64,000 nt of DNA from G963665925 sp963676345 (GTDB lineage Bacteria > Bacillota > Clostridia > Peptostreptococcales > Acidaminobacteraceae), in the NCBI GenBank assembly GCA_963676345.2, contig CAXXTS010000005.1, positions 372,001 to 436,000 of the forward strand. The letters run 5' to 3'. The position numbers were made by a program, and so were the translations under genes. Each line of letters opens with the position of its first letter. Within the stretch, counting starts at the first letter, position 1. The notes beneath the pieces were generated by a model, which saw only the letters and a program-made list of their open reading frames with translations, had not been told where the DNA came from and ran no database searches. Shown piece after piece: positions 33,721 to 43,379 of this stretch.

Positions 33721-36700
33721 ATGACAATCAAAAATTCTGTGGTAGAAAATAAGCGAGACATTATGTTCTTTTTGTCCTCAACATTCGAGGATATGGAAGA
33801 AGAAAGACAAGCTGTTAAAGAAGCCATAAAATCACTTCAAAGTTTGGCATTTGATCGTGGTGTGAATCTTCGACTGGTCGATTTACGCTTAGGTGTCGAA
33901 AAGGATGTAGATGGTGATGATCAAGAAATATACAATGGAAAGACTGTGAAAGTATGCCTAGATGCTATTGACCGTTGTAAACCCTATTTTATTGGGCTGC
34001 TTGGAAACCGCTACGGTTGGCAACCCAAAATGGAAGATTTAGGTGGTGAAATTCCTGATAATTTTAAGGATGAACATAAAGACCTTTTAAAAGAGGCCAT
34101 ACATGAAGGCAAGTCCATAACAGAAATGGAAATATTGCTAGGTGTTTTAAAGCACGATGATGTATATGCATCTATATATATTGCAGATGAAGAAGCTTAT
34201 AAACTACTCAGTCGTGAAGAGTATGTTGAACTGCAATTAGAAAAGAATAAGAAGCGTGATGAACCACTTCCCCTGGAGAAAATACGTGAGAAATATGAAT
34301 ATTATATAGAAAATGATGAACTGCGGGCAAAACAAGCCGTATTGAAAAATACACTAAAAGAAAAAGGTTGGGTTCGAAACACAGCCTTTAAGACAAGTGA
34401 AGAAGTGTATAGTGCGGTTGTAGAAGATGTTAGAGCATATATTGACACGCATTATCCTAATGATATTACAGAGGATGAACGTCGAAAACTTAGAGAGCAA
34501 AGTTACTTAAGAGAAAAGACACTGTCTTATGTTGATCGAAAAGATGTAAGAGCGCGTATGGATAGGTATATGAAAAATAGTGCCCATTCAGGGGAGAGAA
34601 AAAAGCCACTTCTCATATGCGGAAAGTCTGGTATTGGGAAAAGTACTGCAATCGCAAATTGGCAGAAGTCGTATCAGATCAATAAGGCAGATGTAGTGGT
34701 GCATTCATACTACATTGGTGTAGGCAATGTTGGAAATCGTGAGACAGATTTAATCAGGTGCATTTTGAGTGATTTGAAAATGGGTGAACCTCACACTTTT
34801 AGTGAGGATATACCCGATAGCAAAGAGGAACTTAGGCCTGCATTGGCACAGTGGCTAAATAGAATTAGAAAAGAAACCGTAATAATTATTGACGGTGTGA
34901 ATCAGTTAACTGAAGGAAAGGCGTTTGACTGGTTGCCCGTTACCCTGCCTAATCATGTTTCGTTAATGATTAGTACGGCAGATAATGACGACTCTACAGC
35001 TGCTCAGTTAAAGAAAGTCTTAGAACTAAATGAAAAAAATATACTGCATATGGATGGCTTGAATGACAGAGAACAAAAGGAACTTATTAATAATGAGTTT
35101 AAGAATAAATATGGTAAAAGTGATGTTCCAAAAGAAATTGATGACACAATCATGAGCTTAGAATATCCACTGCGCTCTAACCCCTTATTCCTGGAAACAA
35201 TACTTGGTGAAATAGTAGAGTATGCATCACGTGATGCTCTAAACGCATTTATGGACGACTATATTGCAGATAAAAACAAAGATAGCTTAATAGATTTAAC
35301 AGATGTTTTTGTCCGCTTAATTGAGAAGAGAATGGAAAACTACAATAGTCAATATGTAGCTCAAATTCTTGGTCTAATTCTAGTATCGAAGAATGGTCTT
35401 TCAGAAGATATGATTTTCGAAATATTAAACCAAGAAAATGAAAAGTCCTTAAATAGTCTAGAGTTTGAAAAAATAATGGGCAGCTTAAGAAACTTACTGC
35501 TGAGTTTTGATGGAAAAGTTAAGTATCGTCATGCCTATGTTGAAAAAAGCGTAGACCATATTAATCAAGTTTTAAGAAAAACCAGCAGCCAAGCACTGTG
35601 TGATTACTGTGAGAATCAGAACCAGGCTAATGGAATGCAATTTGATTGTATTGAAGAACTCATGTATCAGCTGATGAATTTAAATTTGGTAGAAAAGATG
35701 ACCATTCTGCTTTCAAGTATAGAGACATATGTAATTATAGGCAGTCATGATTTATATCGTGAAGGACTTGTTTGGCTGTCAAAGCACTCTAGTCTTGAAA
35801 CCGTTCAAAATGTATTGTTGAAGCTTTTAGAGCAGAAAGAACGTGTGAAGGAAGCTGGATTAATTGTCACTTTAATTGGACAATTAAACGACAATGGTAT
35901 GTTACAAGAAGGACTGAAACTAGCAGAAGAAGAGTTTGAAGAGCAGATTGTTAATGATCCGGGCTTGATTAAGCAAAAAACCTTAACGAGCCTGAATAAT
36001 TTGGCAGGCATCTACCGGAGAATGGGCCGCTTGGAAGAGGCCTTGTCCCACTACGAGACGTGTTACGCACAAAGTAAGCAGGTACTGGGCGAGCAGAATC
36101 CAGATACCTTAAGAAGCCTGAATAATTTGGGATATATCTATCAACGTATGGGCCGCTTGGAAGAGGCCTTGTCCCACTACGAGACGTGTTACGCACAAAG
36201 GAAGCAGGTTCTGGGCGAGCAGAATCCAGATACCTTAATTAGCCTGAATAATTTGGCAGGCATCTATGAAGCCATGGGCCGCTTGGAAGAGGCCTTGTCC
36301 CACTACGAGACGTGTTACGCACAAAGTAAGCAGGTACTGGGCGAGCAGAATCCAGATACCTTAAGAAGCCTGAATAATTTGGGATATATCTATCAACGTA
36401 TGGGCCGCTTGGAAGAGGCCTTGTCCCACTACGAGACGTGTTACGCACAAAGTAAGCAGGTACTGGGCGAGCAGAATCCAGATACCTTAAGAAGCCTGAA
36501 TAATTTGGGATATATCTATCAACGTATGGGCCGCTTGGAAGAGGCCTTGTCCCACTACGAGACGTGTTACGCACAAAGGAAGCAGGTTCTGGGCGAGCAG
36601 AATCCAGATACCTTAAGAAGCCTGAATAATTTGGCAGTCATCTATGAAGCCATGGGCCGCTTGGAAGAGGCCTTGTCCCACTTCGAGACGTGTTACGCAC

Positions 36701-38931
36701 AAAGGAAGCAGGTTCTGGGCGAGGAGAATCCAGATACCTTAAGTAGCCTGAATAATTTGGCAGTCATCTATGAAACCATGGGCCGCTTGGAAGAGGCCTT
36801 GTCCCACTTCGAGACGTGTTACGCACAAAGTAAGCAGGTTCTGGGCGAGCAGAATCCTTCAACCTTAAGTAGCCTGAATAATTTGGCAGGCATCTATGAA
36901 GCCATGGGCCGCTTGGAAGAGGCCTTGTCCCACTCTGAGACGTGTTACGCACAAAGGAAGCAGGTTCTGGGCGAGCAGAATCCTTCAACCTTAAGTAGCC
37001 TGAATAATTTGGCAGGCATCTACCAGAGAATGGGCCGCTTGGAAGAGGCCTTGTCCCACTACGAGACGTGTTACGCACAAAGGAAGCAGGTTCTGGGCGA
37101 GCAGAATCCAGATACCTTAACGAGTCTGAATAATTTGGGATATATCTATCAACGTATGGGCCGCTTGGAAGAGGCCTTGTCCCACTACGAGACGTGTTAC
37201 GCACAAAGTAAGCAGGTACTGGGCGAGCAGAATCCAGATACCTTAACGAGTCTGAATAATTTGGGATATATCTATCAACGTATGGGCCGCTTGGAAGAGG
37301 CCTTGTCCCACTACGAGACGTGTTACGCACAAAGTAAGCAGGTACTGGGCGAGCAGAATCCAGATACCTTAAGAAGCCTGAATAATTTGGGATATATCTA
37401 TCAACGTATGGGCCGCTTGGAAGAGGCCTTGTCCCACTACGAGACGTGTTACGCACAAAGTAAGCAGGTTCTGGGCGAGCAGAATCCTTCAACCTTAAGA
37501 AGCCTGAATAATTTGGCAGGCATTTATGAAGCCATGGGCCGCTTGGAAGAGGCCTTGTCCCACTACGAGACGTGTTACGCACAAAGTAAGCAGGTACTGG
37601 GCGAGCAGAATCCAGATACCTTAAGAAGCCTGAATAATTTGGGATATATCTATCAACGTATGGGCCGCTTGGAAGAGGCCTTGTCCCACTACGAGACGTG
37701 TTACGCACAAAGTAAGCAGGTTCTGGGCGAGCAGAATCCAGATACCTTAAGAAGCCTGAATAATTTGGCAGGCATCTACCAGAGAATGGGCCGCTTGGAA
37801 GAGGCCTTGTCCCACTACGAGACGTGTTACGCACAAAGTAAGCAGGTTCTGGGTGAGAACAATCCAGATACTATTAATACAAAAGTAAACATGGCGATTT
37901 GTTTGACTGAAAATAAAAAGTTTGATAGCGGTTTTTTATTAATTGATGAAGCTCTTATTGCTTCGAGAAAGATTGGCGATGGTGGGCGAACTTTTTACAG
38001 TTTAGGAACAGGCATTGTATCTAAACTTCTTAAGAATGGAAAGAAATATTTTGAAGCAAAAGCATATGAGGATGCAAAAAGACTACTGGAGAAAGCCTAT
38101 AAGATTGGTCAGAGTCTTGATGTTAAGCTTAAAAATAGGATGTTTCAAGTGCACGATATTCTGTTTTCAGTTGAATATGAGCTTGGGAGTTATGAGTTAT
38201 CTCTTCTACACTTAGAAGAAACAATTGGCATTTTACTTGAAAATCCTAAAGAACACGCCTCTATCTTAAGTGGTCGTTATAAATTCAAGGCTGCAATCTT
38301 AAATCGATTGAAAAAGTTTGGCAAAGCAGCTGATGCATTAAGTCATGTAATTGATTTTATGAAAGAATCAGGAGCAGATACTAAAGCTATTCTCCAGAAA
38401 TGTGATGAACGAGGTGTGGCTCTAATTAAAAATAAGTCATATGAGGAAGCCGTTGTTGTCTTAGGAGACTGCTATAATAATAAGTGTGAAGTTTTAGGTA
38501 GTGAACATCCTTCGACAATAATCACACTGAATAACCTTGCGTATGCATATAATGAAATTGGAAATCACAAGAAAGCAGAGGAATTACACTCAGAATGCCT
38601 TGAAAAAAGGGTTAAAACTTTTGGTAGCGCTTCCAAGGAGGCATCATCAAGCCATAACAATCTTGGCCGTGTGTATGTGAACACAGGTGATTATAAAAAG
38701 GCTGAAATGCACCTGCAAAAGGCTATAGAAATAAGAGGAAAATTAGGACTGGATATGTTAAGACTTGGTTCATTGAAACTCTTGGGTGGAATGTATGAAA
38801 AGCAGGACCGACGAGATGACGTTTTAACTGTATACGGAGATGCACTAAAATTAGCAAAATCACTATACAATGAGAAAGATGAACGTGTTGTGGAAATTTT
38901 AGAAAAGATAAGAGCATATGATATTGGGTAA
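33721..38931 (+). CDS. DUF4062-NACHT/STAND-TPR protein, copy 2
   Basis: A 1736-residue paralogue of the protein at 26955. The leader bases (GGCTACACC before the ATG) and the first about 190 residues are nearly identical at the DNA level, then stretches of near-identity alternate with clearly diverged stretches in the NTPase (around 34690-34870) and helical region. DUF4062 about 12-120, Walker A CGKSGIGKST near 300, IIIDGVNQL further on. Fifteen near-identical TPR units (residues about 759-1388) are followed by a longer C-terminal region of divergent TPR-like helices (about 350 residues), unlike copy 1. The shared sensor layout with different repeat content suggests two recognition specificities in one island. 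Confidence 0.88.
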   Translation: MTIKNSVVENKRDIMFFLSSTFEDMEEERQAVKEAIKSLQSLAFDRGVNLRLVDLRLGVEKDVDGDDQEIYNGKTVKVCLDAIDRCKPYFIGLLGNRYGWQPKMEDLGGEIPDNFKDEHKDLLKEAIHEGKSITEMEILLGVLKHDDVYASIYIADEEAYKLLSREEYVELQLEKNKKRDEPLPLEKIREKYEYYIENDELRAKQAVLKNTLKEKGWVRNTAFKTSEEVYSAVVEDVRAYIDTHYPNDITEDERRKLREQSYLREKTLSYVDRKDVRARMDRYMKNSAHSGERKKPLLICGKSGIGKSTAIANWQKSYQINKADVVVHSYYIGVGNVGNRETDLIRCILSDLKMGEPHTFSEDIPDSKEELRPALAQWLNRIRKETVIIIDGVNQLTEGKAFDWLPVTLPNHVSLMISTADNDDSTAAQLKKVLELNEKNILHMDGLNDREQKELINNEFKNKYGKSDVPKEIDDTIMSLEYPLRSNPLFLETILGEIVEYASRDALNAFMDDYIADKNKDSLIDLTDVFVRLIEKRMENYNSQYVAQILGLILVSKNGLSEDMIFEILNQENEKSLNSLEFEKIMGSLRNLLLSFDGKVKYRHAYVEKSVDHINQVLRKTSSQALCDYCENQNQANGMQFDCIEELMYQLMNLNLVEKMTILLSSIETYVIIGSHDLYREGLVWLSKHSSLETVQNVLLKLLEQKERVKEAGLIVTLIGQLNDNGMLQEGLKLAEEEFEEQIVNDPGLIKQKTLTSLNNLAGIYRRMGRLEEALSHYETCYAQSKQVLGEQNPDTLRSLNNLGYIYQRMGRLEEALSHYETCYAQRKQVLGEQNPDTLISLNNLAGIYEAMGRLEEALSHYETCYAQSKQVLGEQNPDTLRSLNNLGYIYQRMGRLEEALSHYETCYAQSKQVLGEQNPDTLRSLNNLGYIYQRMGRLEEALSHYETCYAQRKQVLGEQNPDTLRSLNNLAVIYEAMGRLEEALSHFETCYAQRKQVLGEENPDTLSSLNNLAVIYETMGRLEEALSHFETCYAQSKQVLGEQNPSTLSSLNNLAGIYEAMGRLEEALSHSETCYAQRKQVLGEQNPSTLSSLNNLAGIYQRMGRLEEALSHYETCYAQRKQVLGEQNPDTLTSLNNLGYIYQRMGRLEEALSHYETCYAQSKQVLGEQNPDTLTSLNNLGYIYQRMGRLEEALSHYETCYAQSKQVLGEQNPDTLRSLNNLGYIYQRMGRLEEALSHYETCYAQSKQVLGEQNPSTLRSLNNLAGIYEAMGRLEEALSHYETCYAQSKQVLGEQNPDTLRSLNNLGYIYQRMGRLEEALSHYETCYAQSKQVLGEQNPDTLRSLNNLAGIYQRMGRLEEALSHYETCYAQSKQVLGENNPDTINTKVNMAICLTENKKFDSGFLLIDEALIASRKIGDGGRTFYSLGTGIVSKLLKNGKKYFEAKAYEDAKRLLEKAYKIGQSLDVKLKNRMFQVHDILFSVEYELGSYELSLLHLEETIGILLENPKEHASILSGRYKFKAAILNRLKKFGKAADALSHVIDFMKESGADTKAILQKCDERGVALIKNKSYEEAVVVLGDCYNNKCEVLGSEHPSTIITLNNLAYAYNEIGNHKKAEELHSECLEKRVKTFGSASKEASSSHNNLGRVYVNTGDYKKAEMHLQKAIEIRGKLGLDMLRLGSLKLLGGMYEKQDRRDDVLTVYGDALKLAKSLYNEKDERVVEILEKIRAYDIG
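35995..37884 (+). repeat. Fifteen tandem 126-bp TPR repeats
   Basis: Exactly 15 units with the same core as copy 1. Here the GYIYQRM variant dominates (7 units), with AGIYEAM, AVIYEAM, AVIYETM, AGIYQRM and AGIYRRM, and F also appears after EALSH. Runs of adjacent identical unit types (units 10-12) point to recent tandem duplication. Confidence 0.95.
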
Positions 38932-38996
38932 TTCAATAATGTACAACACAATCATTGTAGAAACTACATATTGTTTTACTAGTAGAAGGGGGTTGT

Positions 38997-41198
38997 ATGA
39001 AAGAAAGACGAGTCACTCAGAAAAAAATTAAAGCAGTTATAGCAAAAAACTTCAGGAGAATTGCTATAACGTGCTTATATAGTATATACCTTGCAGTCAT
39101 TTTCTTTCTGTTTGTAAAGAATAGGGGACAAGTATCTGTATGGTATACCTTTGACCAGGTCTTTATTATAAGTTTAGTATTTGCCGCTTCTGAGGCTTGG
39201 GTACTTTTTAGAGATAAACATACACACCTTGAACGTCGTTTGATTTACAGTGCATGGATATTTGTGTTGACATTCAATGTGTTGTCCATAATATCTCGTG
39301 ACTCCCAAACTGCTTTTGGAGAGGTGGTCTATAAAGCAATTCTATTGTTTATGGGGGAGTGGTCATTTAGTGATACTGTGAGTTCACTGGAACCACTAGG
39401 TATTGGCAGATTCCTAGCTCTAATTGTTACATCTGGGTCGGTTCTGATTGTACTACTTAGAGAAAAATTTATATACTGGAAAATTCGTAGGTTTTATAGC
39501 GGTTCGATTATCATTTCAGATACACCCGAAGGCTATATTATGGACTTGGCTAAGAGTATCATGGCGCAAGAGGGGGATGATAACAGGGTTGTTATTGGAT
39601 ACACGAGTCCTGTAGATCATCAATATAAAAATAAGGACAGCGCAGTTCCTATTATTTCAATCAATGTTGAGGATGAGAAGAGTTTAAATTTCGGACTTGA
39701 GGCATGTAATATTGAAAATGCCAAGACGATTTATCTGCTCAACTCTGAAACAGAAATCAATGTGCAAATTGCCAAGCAAATATACAAATTGTACCATGAA
39801 GAAGAGAGTCAAAGGCTTGTTAAAAACATGAAAGATAGCATTGAAAACATTCAAAAAAAACACTTGAATAACAATGAATCGGCCTTAAGAAATGAACTGA
39901 AAAAAGTCATTAAGAATGTATGGGGGCAAGGCACTGGTGAAAGTAAATTGTGCTATATTCAGTATCGTACCGATGAGGAACGCAATTTTTATTCTTTTGA
40001 TGAAGCGTTTAATCATATAAACAGGAATTTCAATACGTGTTTTATTAATCCTTATGACATATCCATAAGACAGATGATTTCCTGCAGTAAAATTGGTAAA
40101 TCAATATCTGTAAATGATATTGACCAACAAGTTGAGTGTATGCAGGCTAGCATCACAAAAGAGCAAGCACTAATAAAGACATTGGAAAATACGAGAATTT
40201 TAGTTGCTGGGTCCAGACAGTTGCTGCGAAGAACCTTATTTGAAATTTCGAGAATTGCAATTTATAACAATACATTACCTTATACAATATACTATTTAGA
40301 TTGCAATGTGAGTGGGATGGATGAGTCTGCCATTGACAAGCTAATCGACCTGAAAATTGATGAAAGGCATTTTAGCATCCAACGCATTAAGCCTGAATCG
40401 GTGGTTACAGATTTAGGCCGAATCAAACAGTTTTATATAAGCAGTACGAGTGAATCTGAAATAAGGCGTTTAATCGAAGTTTCGTTTCAACATGGTATTG
40501 GAAATATCACTGACGAAATATTTATTACGACCAAAGGCAGTGATTCTGAATATGAAATTCTAAACAACTACATTAAGGCCTTATTTAACAAAGACATTAT
40601 TGGTGATCGTTTCAAGCATACTGTTTATATAAGCAGGGTTACTGATCTACTAATCAGATTCCAGGATTTCAATAAAAAGTTTGGCTCAAAAACCGTAGAT
40701 GTTTTTATCAACTATATTTTGAATGCATCTATCGATGAAAACAATAAAATCACCAGTACACGATTTGATAGAATGCCTGAGATTTTCAAGGATTCAACTT
40801 TGATGAGTGTCCTCCATGATGAGTTTTTGATGGATGTTATTGAACGCTTAGACGGACATGTTGATTTTTCAGTCAATGGTGACTTGGAAAATGCCAGTGA
40901 AGCAATTAAGTATTTGTCAGTAACAGAGCATAACAGGTGGTTTAATGAACGCTCTTTACAAGGGTATATGTACCATCCTGAAAAAAACCACTTAATCAAC
41001 AAAAACCCATCTCTCAGGGAGTGGAAATTGCTAACTGAGGAACTAAGAAAAACACACAATGACTATATTATTCCAACACTTAAGCGCGGTGTGTTGAATA
41101 GAAAGAATGTAGAAATCCAGAGTGATTTAATCAGAACAATCACAGTTGAAGAGACATTTCGGGAGGAAAGCTATGACATATCAGCCAAAGCCAATTGA
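38997..41198 (+). CDS. Membrane protein with RCK/TrkA-N-like and RyR-like domains
   Basis: A 733-residue protein. Four hydrophobic segments (about 22-40, 50-70, 83-100, 133-152) occupy the N-terminus. The third-fourth interval resembles a pore loop, but no potassium selectivity TVGYG is present. A Rossmann-like region follows (about 165-270: GSIIISDTPEGYIMDLAKSI, IENAKTIYLLNSETEINVQI), as in RCK domains, and a second one from about 395 (ENTRILVAGSRQLLRRTLFE). The C-terminus (about 635-705) has SVTEHNRWFNERSLQGYMYH and resembles the ryanodine-receptor (RyR) domain. It could be a ligand-gated channel or membrane sensor coupled to the STAND proteins 65 bp upstream; function not demonstrated. Confidence 0.7.
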   Translation: MKERRVTQKKIKAVIAKNFRRIAITCLYSIYLAVIFFLFVKNRGQVSVWYTFDQVFIISLVFAASEAWVLFRDKHTHLERRLIYSAWIFVLTFNVLSIISRDSQTAFGEVVYKAILLFMGEWSFSDTVSSLEPLGIGRFLALIVTSGSVLIVLLREKFIYWKIRRFYSGSIIISDTPEGYIMDLAKSIMAQEGDDNRVVIGYTSPVDHQYKNKDSAVPIISINVEDEKSLNFGLEACNIENAKTIYLLNSETEINVQIAKQIYKLYHEEESQRLVKNMKDSIENIQKKHLNNNESALRNELKKVIKNVWGQGTGESKLCYIQYRTDEERNFYSFDEAFNHINRNFNTCFINPYDISIRQMISCSKIGKSISVNDIDQQVECMQASITKEQALIKTLENTRILVAGSRQLLRRTLFEISRIAIYNNTLPYTIYYLDCNVSGMDESAIDKLIDLKIDERHFSIQRIKPESVVTDLGRIKQFYISSTSESEIRRLIEVSFQHGIGNITDEIFITTKGSDSEYEILNNYIKALFNKDIIGDRFKHTVYISRVTDLLIRFQDFNKKFGSKTVDVFINYILNASIDENNKITSTRFDRMPEIFKDSTLMSVLHDEFLMDVIERLDGHVDFSVNGDLENASEAIKYLSVTEHNRWFNERSLQGYMYHPEKNHLINKNPSLREWKLLTEELRKTHNDYIIPTLKRGVLNRKNVEIQSDLIRTITVEETFREESYDISAKAN

Positions 41199-41457
41199 TG
41201 TATCAAATATTGAACTATCAGAAACATTAATTGCTCTACAAGAAAAACTAGCTGAGAATGCGCATGAAGTTTGGTCACAAGAACGTATTAAGCAAGGCTG
41301 GACATACGGAAAAAAAAGAGATGATTCCAATAAGAAGCATCCCTGTTTGGTTCCATATGAAGAACTGCCTGAGTCAGAAAAGCATTTTGATCGAGAGCTT
41401 GCTATGAATACCCTTAAGTTAATTAAAAAGCTTGGGTATGAGATTAAAGAGCGTTAA
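41173..41457 (+). CDS. Stand-alone RyR-domain protein
   Basis: A 94-residue protein that is essentially one RyR domain: EVWSQERIKQGWTYGKKRDD, KHPCLVPYEELPESEKHFDR and TLKLIKKLGYEI. ATG 41173 follows GGGAGGAAAGCT and overlaps the end of the upstream gene by 26 bp, indicating translational coupling with the membrane protein that carries a related domain. RyR modules are found in bacteria and phages; their ligand there is not established. Confidence 0.8.
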   Translation: MTYQPKPIDVSNIELSETLIALQEKLAENAHEVWSQERIKQGWTYGKKRDDSNKKHPCLVPYEELPESEKHFDRELAMNTLKLIKKLGYEIKER

Positions 41458-41468
41458 ATAGAGTATTT

Positions 41469-42050
41469 TCATTCAATAACTTCAATAACAACATCGTCAC
41501 CGTACATGTACTTCAGGGTGTCGATGTTGTTTTGCATTACAGGGGTAAGCGCAAGTCCCAAGTTGTTGATAATGATTTTATCTATGGCAATATGATGGCA
41601 CTTTAGAAGTTCGATGGTCAAAAGGCTGTGGTTAAGGCAGCCTAGCTTGTTGCCGACAACAAGGTGAACCGCAGCACCCTTCGTCTCTTTAATCCAATCT
41701 AGCTGGGTGTAAGTTTTTGTAATGGGCACCATCAAACCGCCTGCCAGTTCAACGAAGACGTCACCTTCACGCTGGATAAATGCTTTAAGCCTGTCGATGT
41801 CAATATCCACGCCATCCAGTGCACTCGCAAAGTGAGGTGAAGCGGGTTCGTTGAAAAAATAGCAGTTGATTTCTTCTATGGGCTTCTTTTGGATATGGCT
41901 GTAGGTGTAGGAGTCACTGTCATCTAGATTATTGAAGCTATTTCGGCCTGTTTCAATGGGCTTTATGACGGTTTTCCCGCTGGTTGCCAGTGACTTACCA
42001 TAGTATGTTTTGCCAGAGTCCGTATCGGTGCCGATTATGTATGTAATCAT
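41469..42050 (-). CDS. bioD: Dethiobiotin synthetase
   Basis: A 193-residue P-loop ligase converting 7,8-diaminopelargonate, CO2 and ATP to dethiobiotin. The P-loop reads GTDTDSGKTYYGKSLA, the substrate region VIKPIETGR, and ELAGGLMVPIT is the carboxylate-binding segment. Last gene of the minus-strand bio operon, 132 bp after bioA. Confidence 0.93.
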   Translation of the reverse strand: MITYIIGTDTDSGKTYYGKSLATSGKTVIKPIETGRNSFNNLDDSDSYTYSHIQKKPIEEINCYFFNEPASPHFASALDGVDIDIDRLKAFIQREGDVFVELAGGLMVPITKTYTQLDWIKETKGAAVHLVVGNKLGCLNHSLLTIELLKCHHIAIDKIIINNLGLALTPVMQNNIDTLKYMYGDDVVIEVIE

Positions 42051-42182
42051 TTGCTTTGTCCCTTCTTTCTAAGTTGAAGGCTTGAAATACTGCCACTACA
42101 AGATTTTTTCAAGCTAAATTTCAAGCCGTATTTTAAGCCATGAAACATGGGAGTACTTCATTGAATAGAAGGTGTATCAGGT

Positions 42183-43379
42183 CTAGTTTTTCTCATGAAA
42201 CCAAGCCGTAAGCACATCAAAAATTTGAATCAGTTCTTTTTCAGTAATAATGAAAGGGACACAGGTATAAAGGTAGTTTAAAAACGGACGGTTGAACACA
42301 CCTCTTTCATAGGCAAATTCTTTGAATCCATTCAGAGAAGAAACGTCATGGACTTCAATGCAGAGAACTGCCCCCATTATGCGAATATCCTTCACAAGGG
42401 GGTGGGTGAAGTCTTTGAAGTAGTCACGTGTTATGGTCTCAATTCTTTTCACTTTTTCCATGTAGTTTTCACGCTCAAAAATTTCCAGCGATTTCAGGGC
42501 AACAGAACAGGCGAGGGCGTTGCCCATAAAAGTAGGCCCGTGCATAAAGGCGTGGTCTGGGTTGTCCGAGTAAAACGCATCAAACACTTTTTTGTTGGTT
42601 ACAGTCGCAGCATGACCTATGTATCCACCGGTTAATGCCTTACCAAGAACGACAATATCAGGACAAACCAAATCAGATACAAACATGTGGCCAGTACGTC
42701 CAAAGCCTGTTGCCACCTCGTCGAATATGAGTAGAACTTCATATTGATCACAAAGGGTACGCGCTCTTTCTAGAAAACTGATATCATACATGCGCATGCC
42801 ACCAGCACCCTGTAAGAGGGGCTCAACAATCATAATTCCAATATCCTGGTAGTTGTTTTCAAAGGCGTGCTCTAGTTCATCTATATTGGTGTTGATATGA
42901 ATGACATTGTCCTTTTGATCAAAGGCAAAATGATAGTCCGAGTCGTCTCCAACTTCCATCGTCTTGTATGTATCTCCGTGATAGCTGTGTTTGAGTGAAA
43001 GGATTTTTTTCTTATTGGGAATGCCTTTATTGCTGAAATACTGCATGCCCATTTTTATGGCGACTTCTACAGCAACGCTCCCTGAGTCAGAGTAGAAGCA
43101 GTAATCAAGGTCTTTTGGCAGAACCTGCGTTAGTTTTTCAGTGAGCGCCTGTACCGGTTTATAAGTAAGACCGCCTAACATGACGTGTGCAAATTGATCG
43201 AGCTGATGAGTTATGGCTTCGTTTAGCTCCTTATGCTTGTAACCATGGAGTTTGCACCACCATGAGGAAACGGAGTCAATGAGTGTTTTATCTTCAGTTT
43301 TCAAGTAGACCCCTTCAGCGCCAATGACTTCTATGGGCTGGGGCATTGTTTTCATTTGCGTATAAGGGTACCAAATCAT
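42183..43379 (-). CDS. bioA: Adenosylmethionine-8-amino-7-oxononanoate aminotransferase
   Basis: A 398-residue class III PLP aminotransferase forming 7,8-diaminopelargonate. WYPYTQMK at the start is typical of BioA, with SVSSWWCKLHGY, the PLP region LLIFDEVATGFGRTG and the Schiff-base lysine in LGKALTGGYIGHAATV. It starts at the last base of the bioY stop (overlap of one base). Confidence 0.94.
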   Translation of the reverse strand: MIWYPYTQMKTMPQPIEVIGAEGVYLKTEDKTLIDSVSSWWCKLHGYKHKELNEAITHQLDQFAHVMLGGLTYKPVQALTEKLTQVLPKDLDYCFYSDSGSVAVEVAIKMGMQYFSNKGIPNKKKILSLKHSYHGDTYKTMEVGDDSDYHFAFDQKDNVIHINTNIDELEHAFENNYQDIGIMIVEPLLQGAGGMRMYDISFLERARTLCDQYEVLLIFDEVATGFGRTGHMFVSDLVCPDIVVLGKALTGGYIGHAATVTNKKVFDAFYSDNPDHAFMHGPTFMGNALACSVALKSLEIFERENYMEKVKRIETITRDYFKDFTHPLVKDIRIMGAVLCIEVHDVSSLNGFKEFAYERGVFNRPFLNYLYTCVPFIITEKELIQIFDVLTAWFHEKN

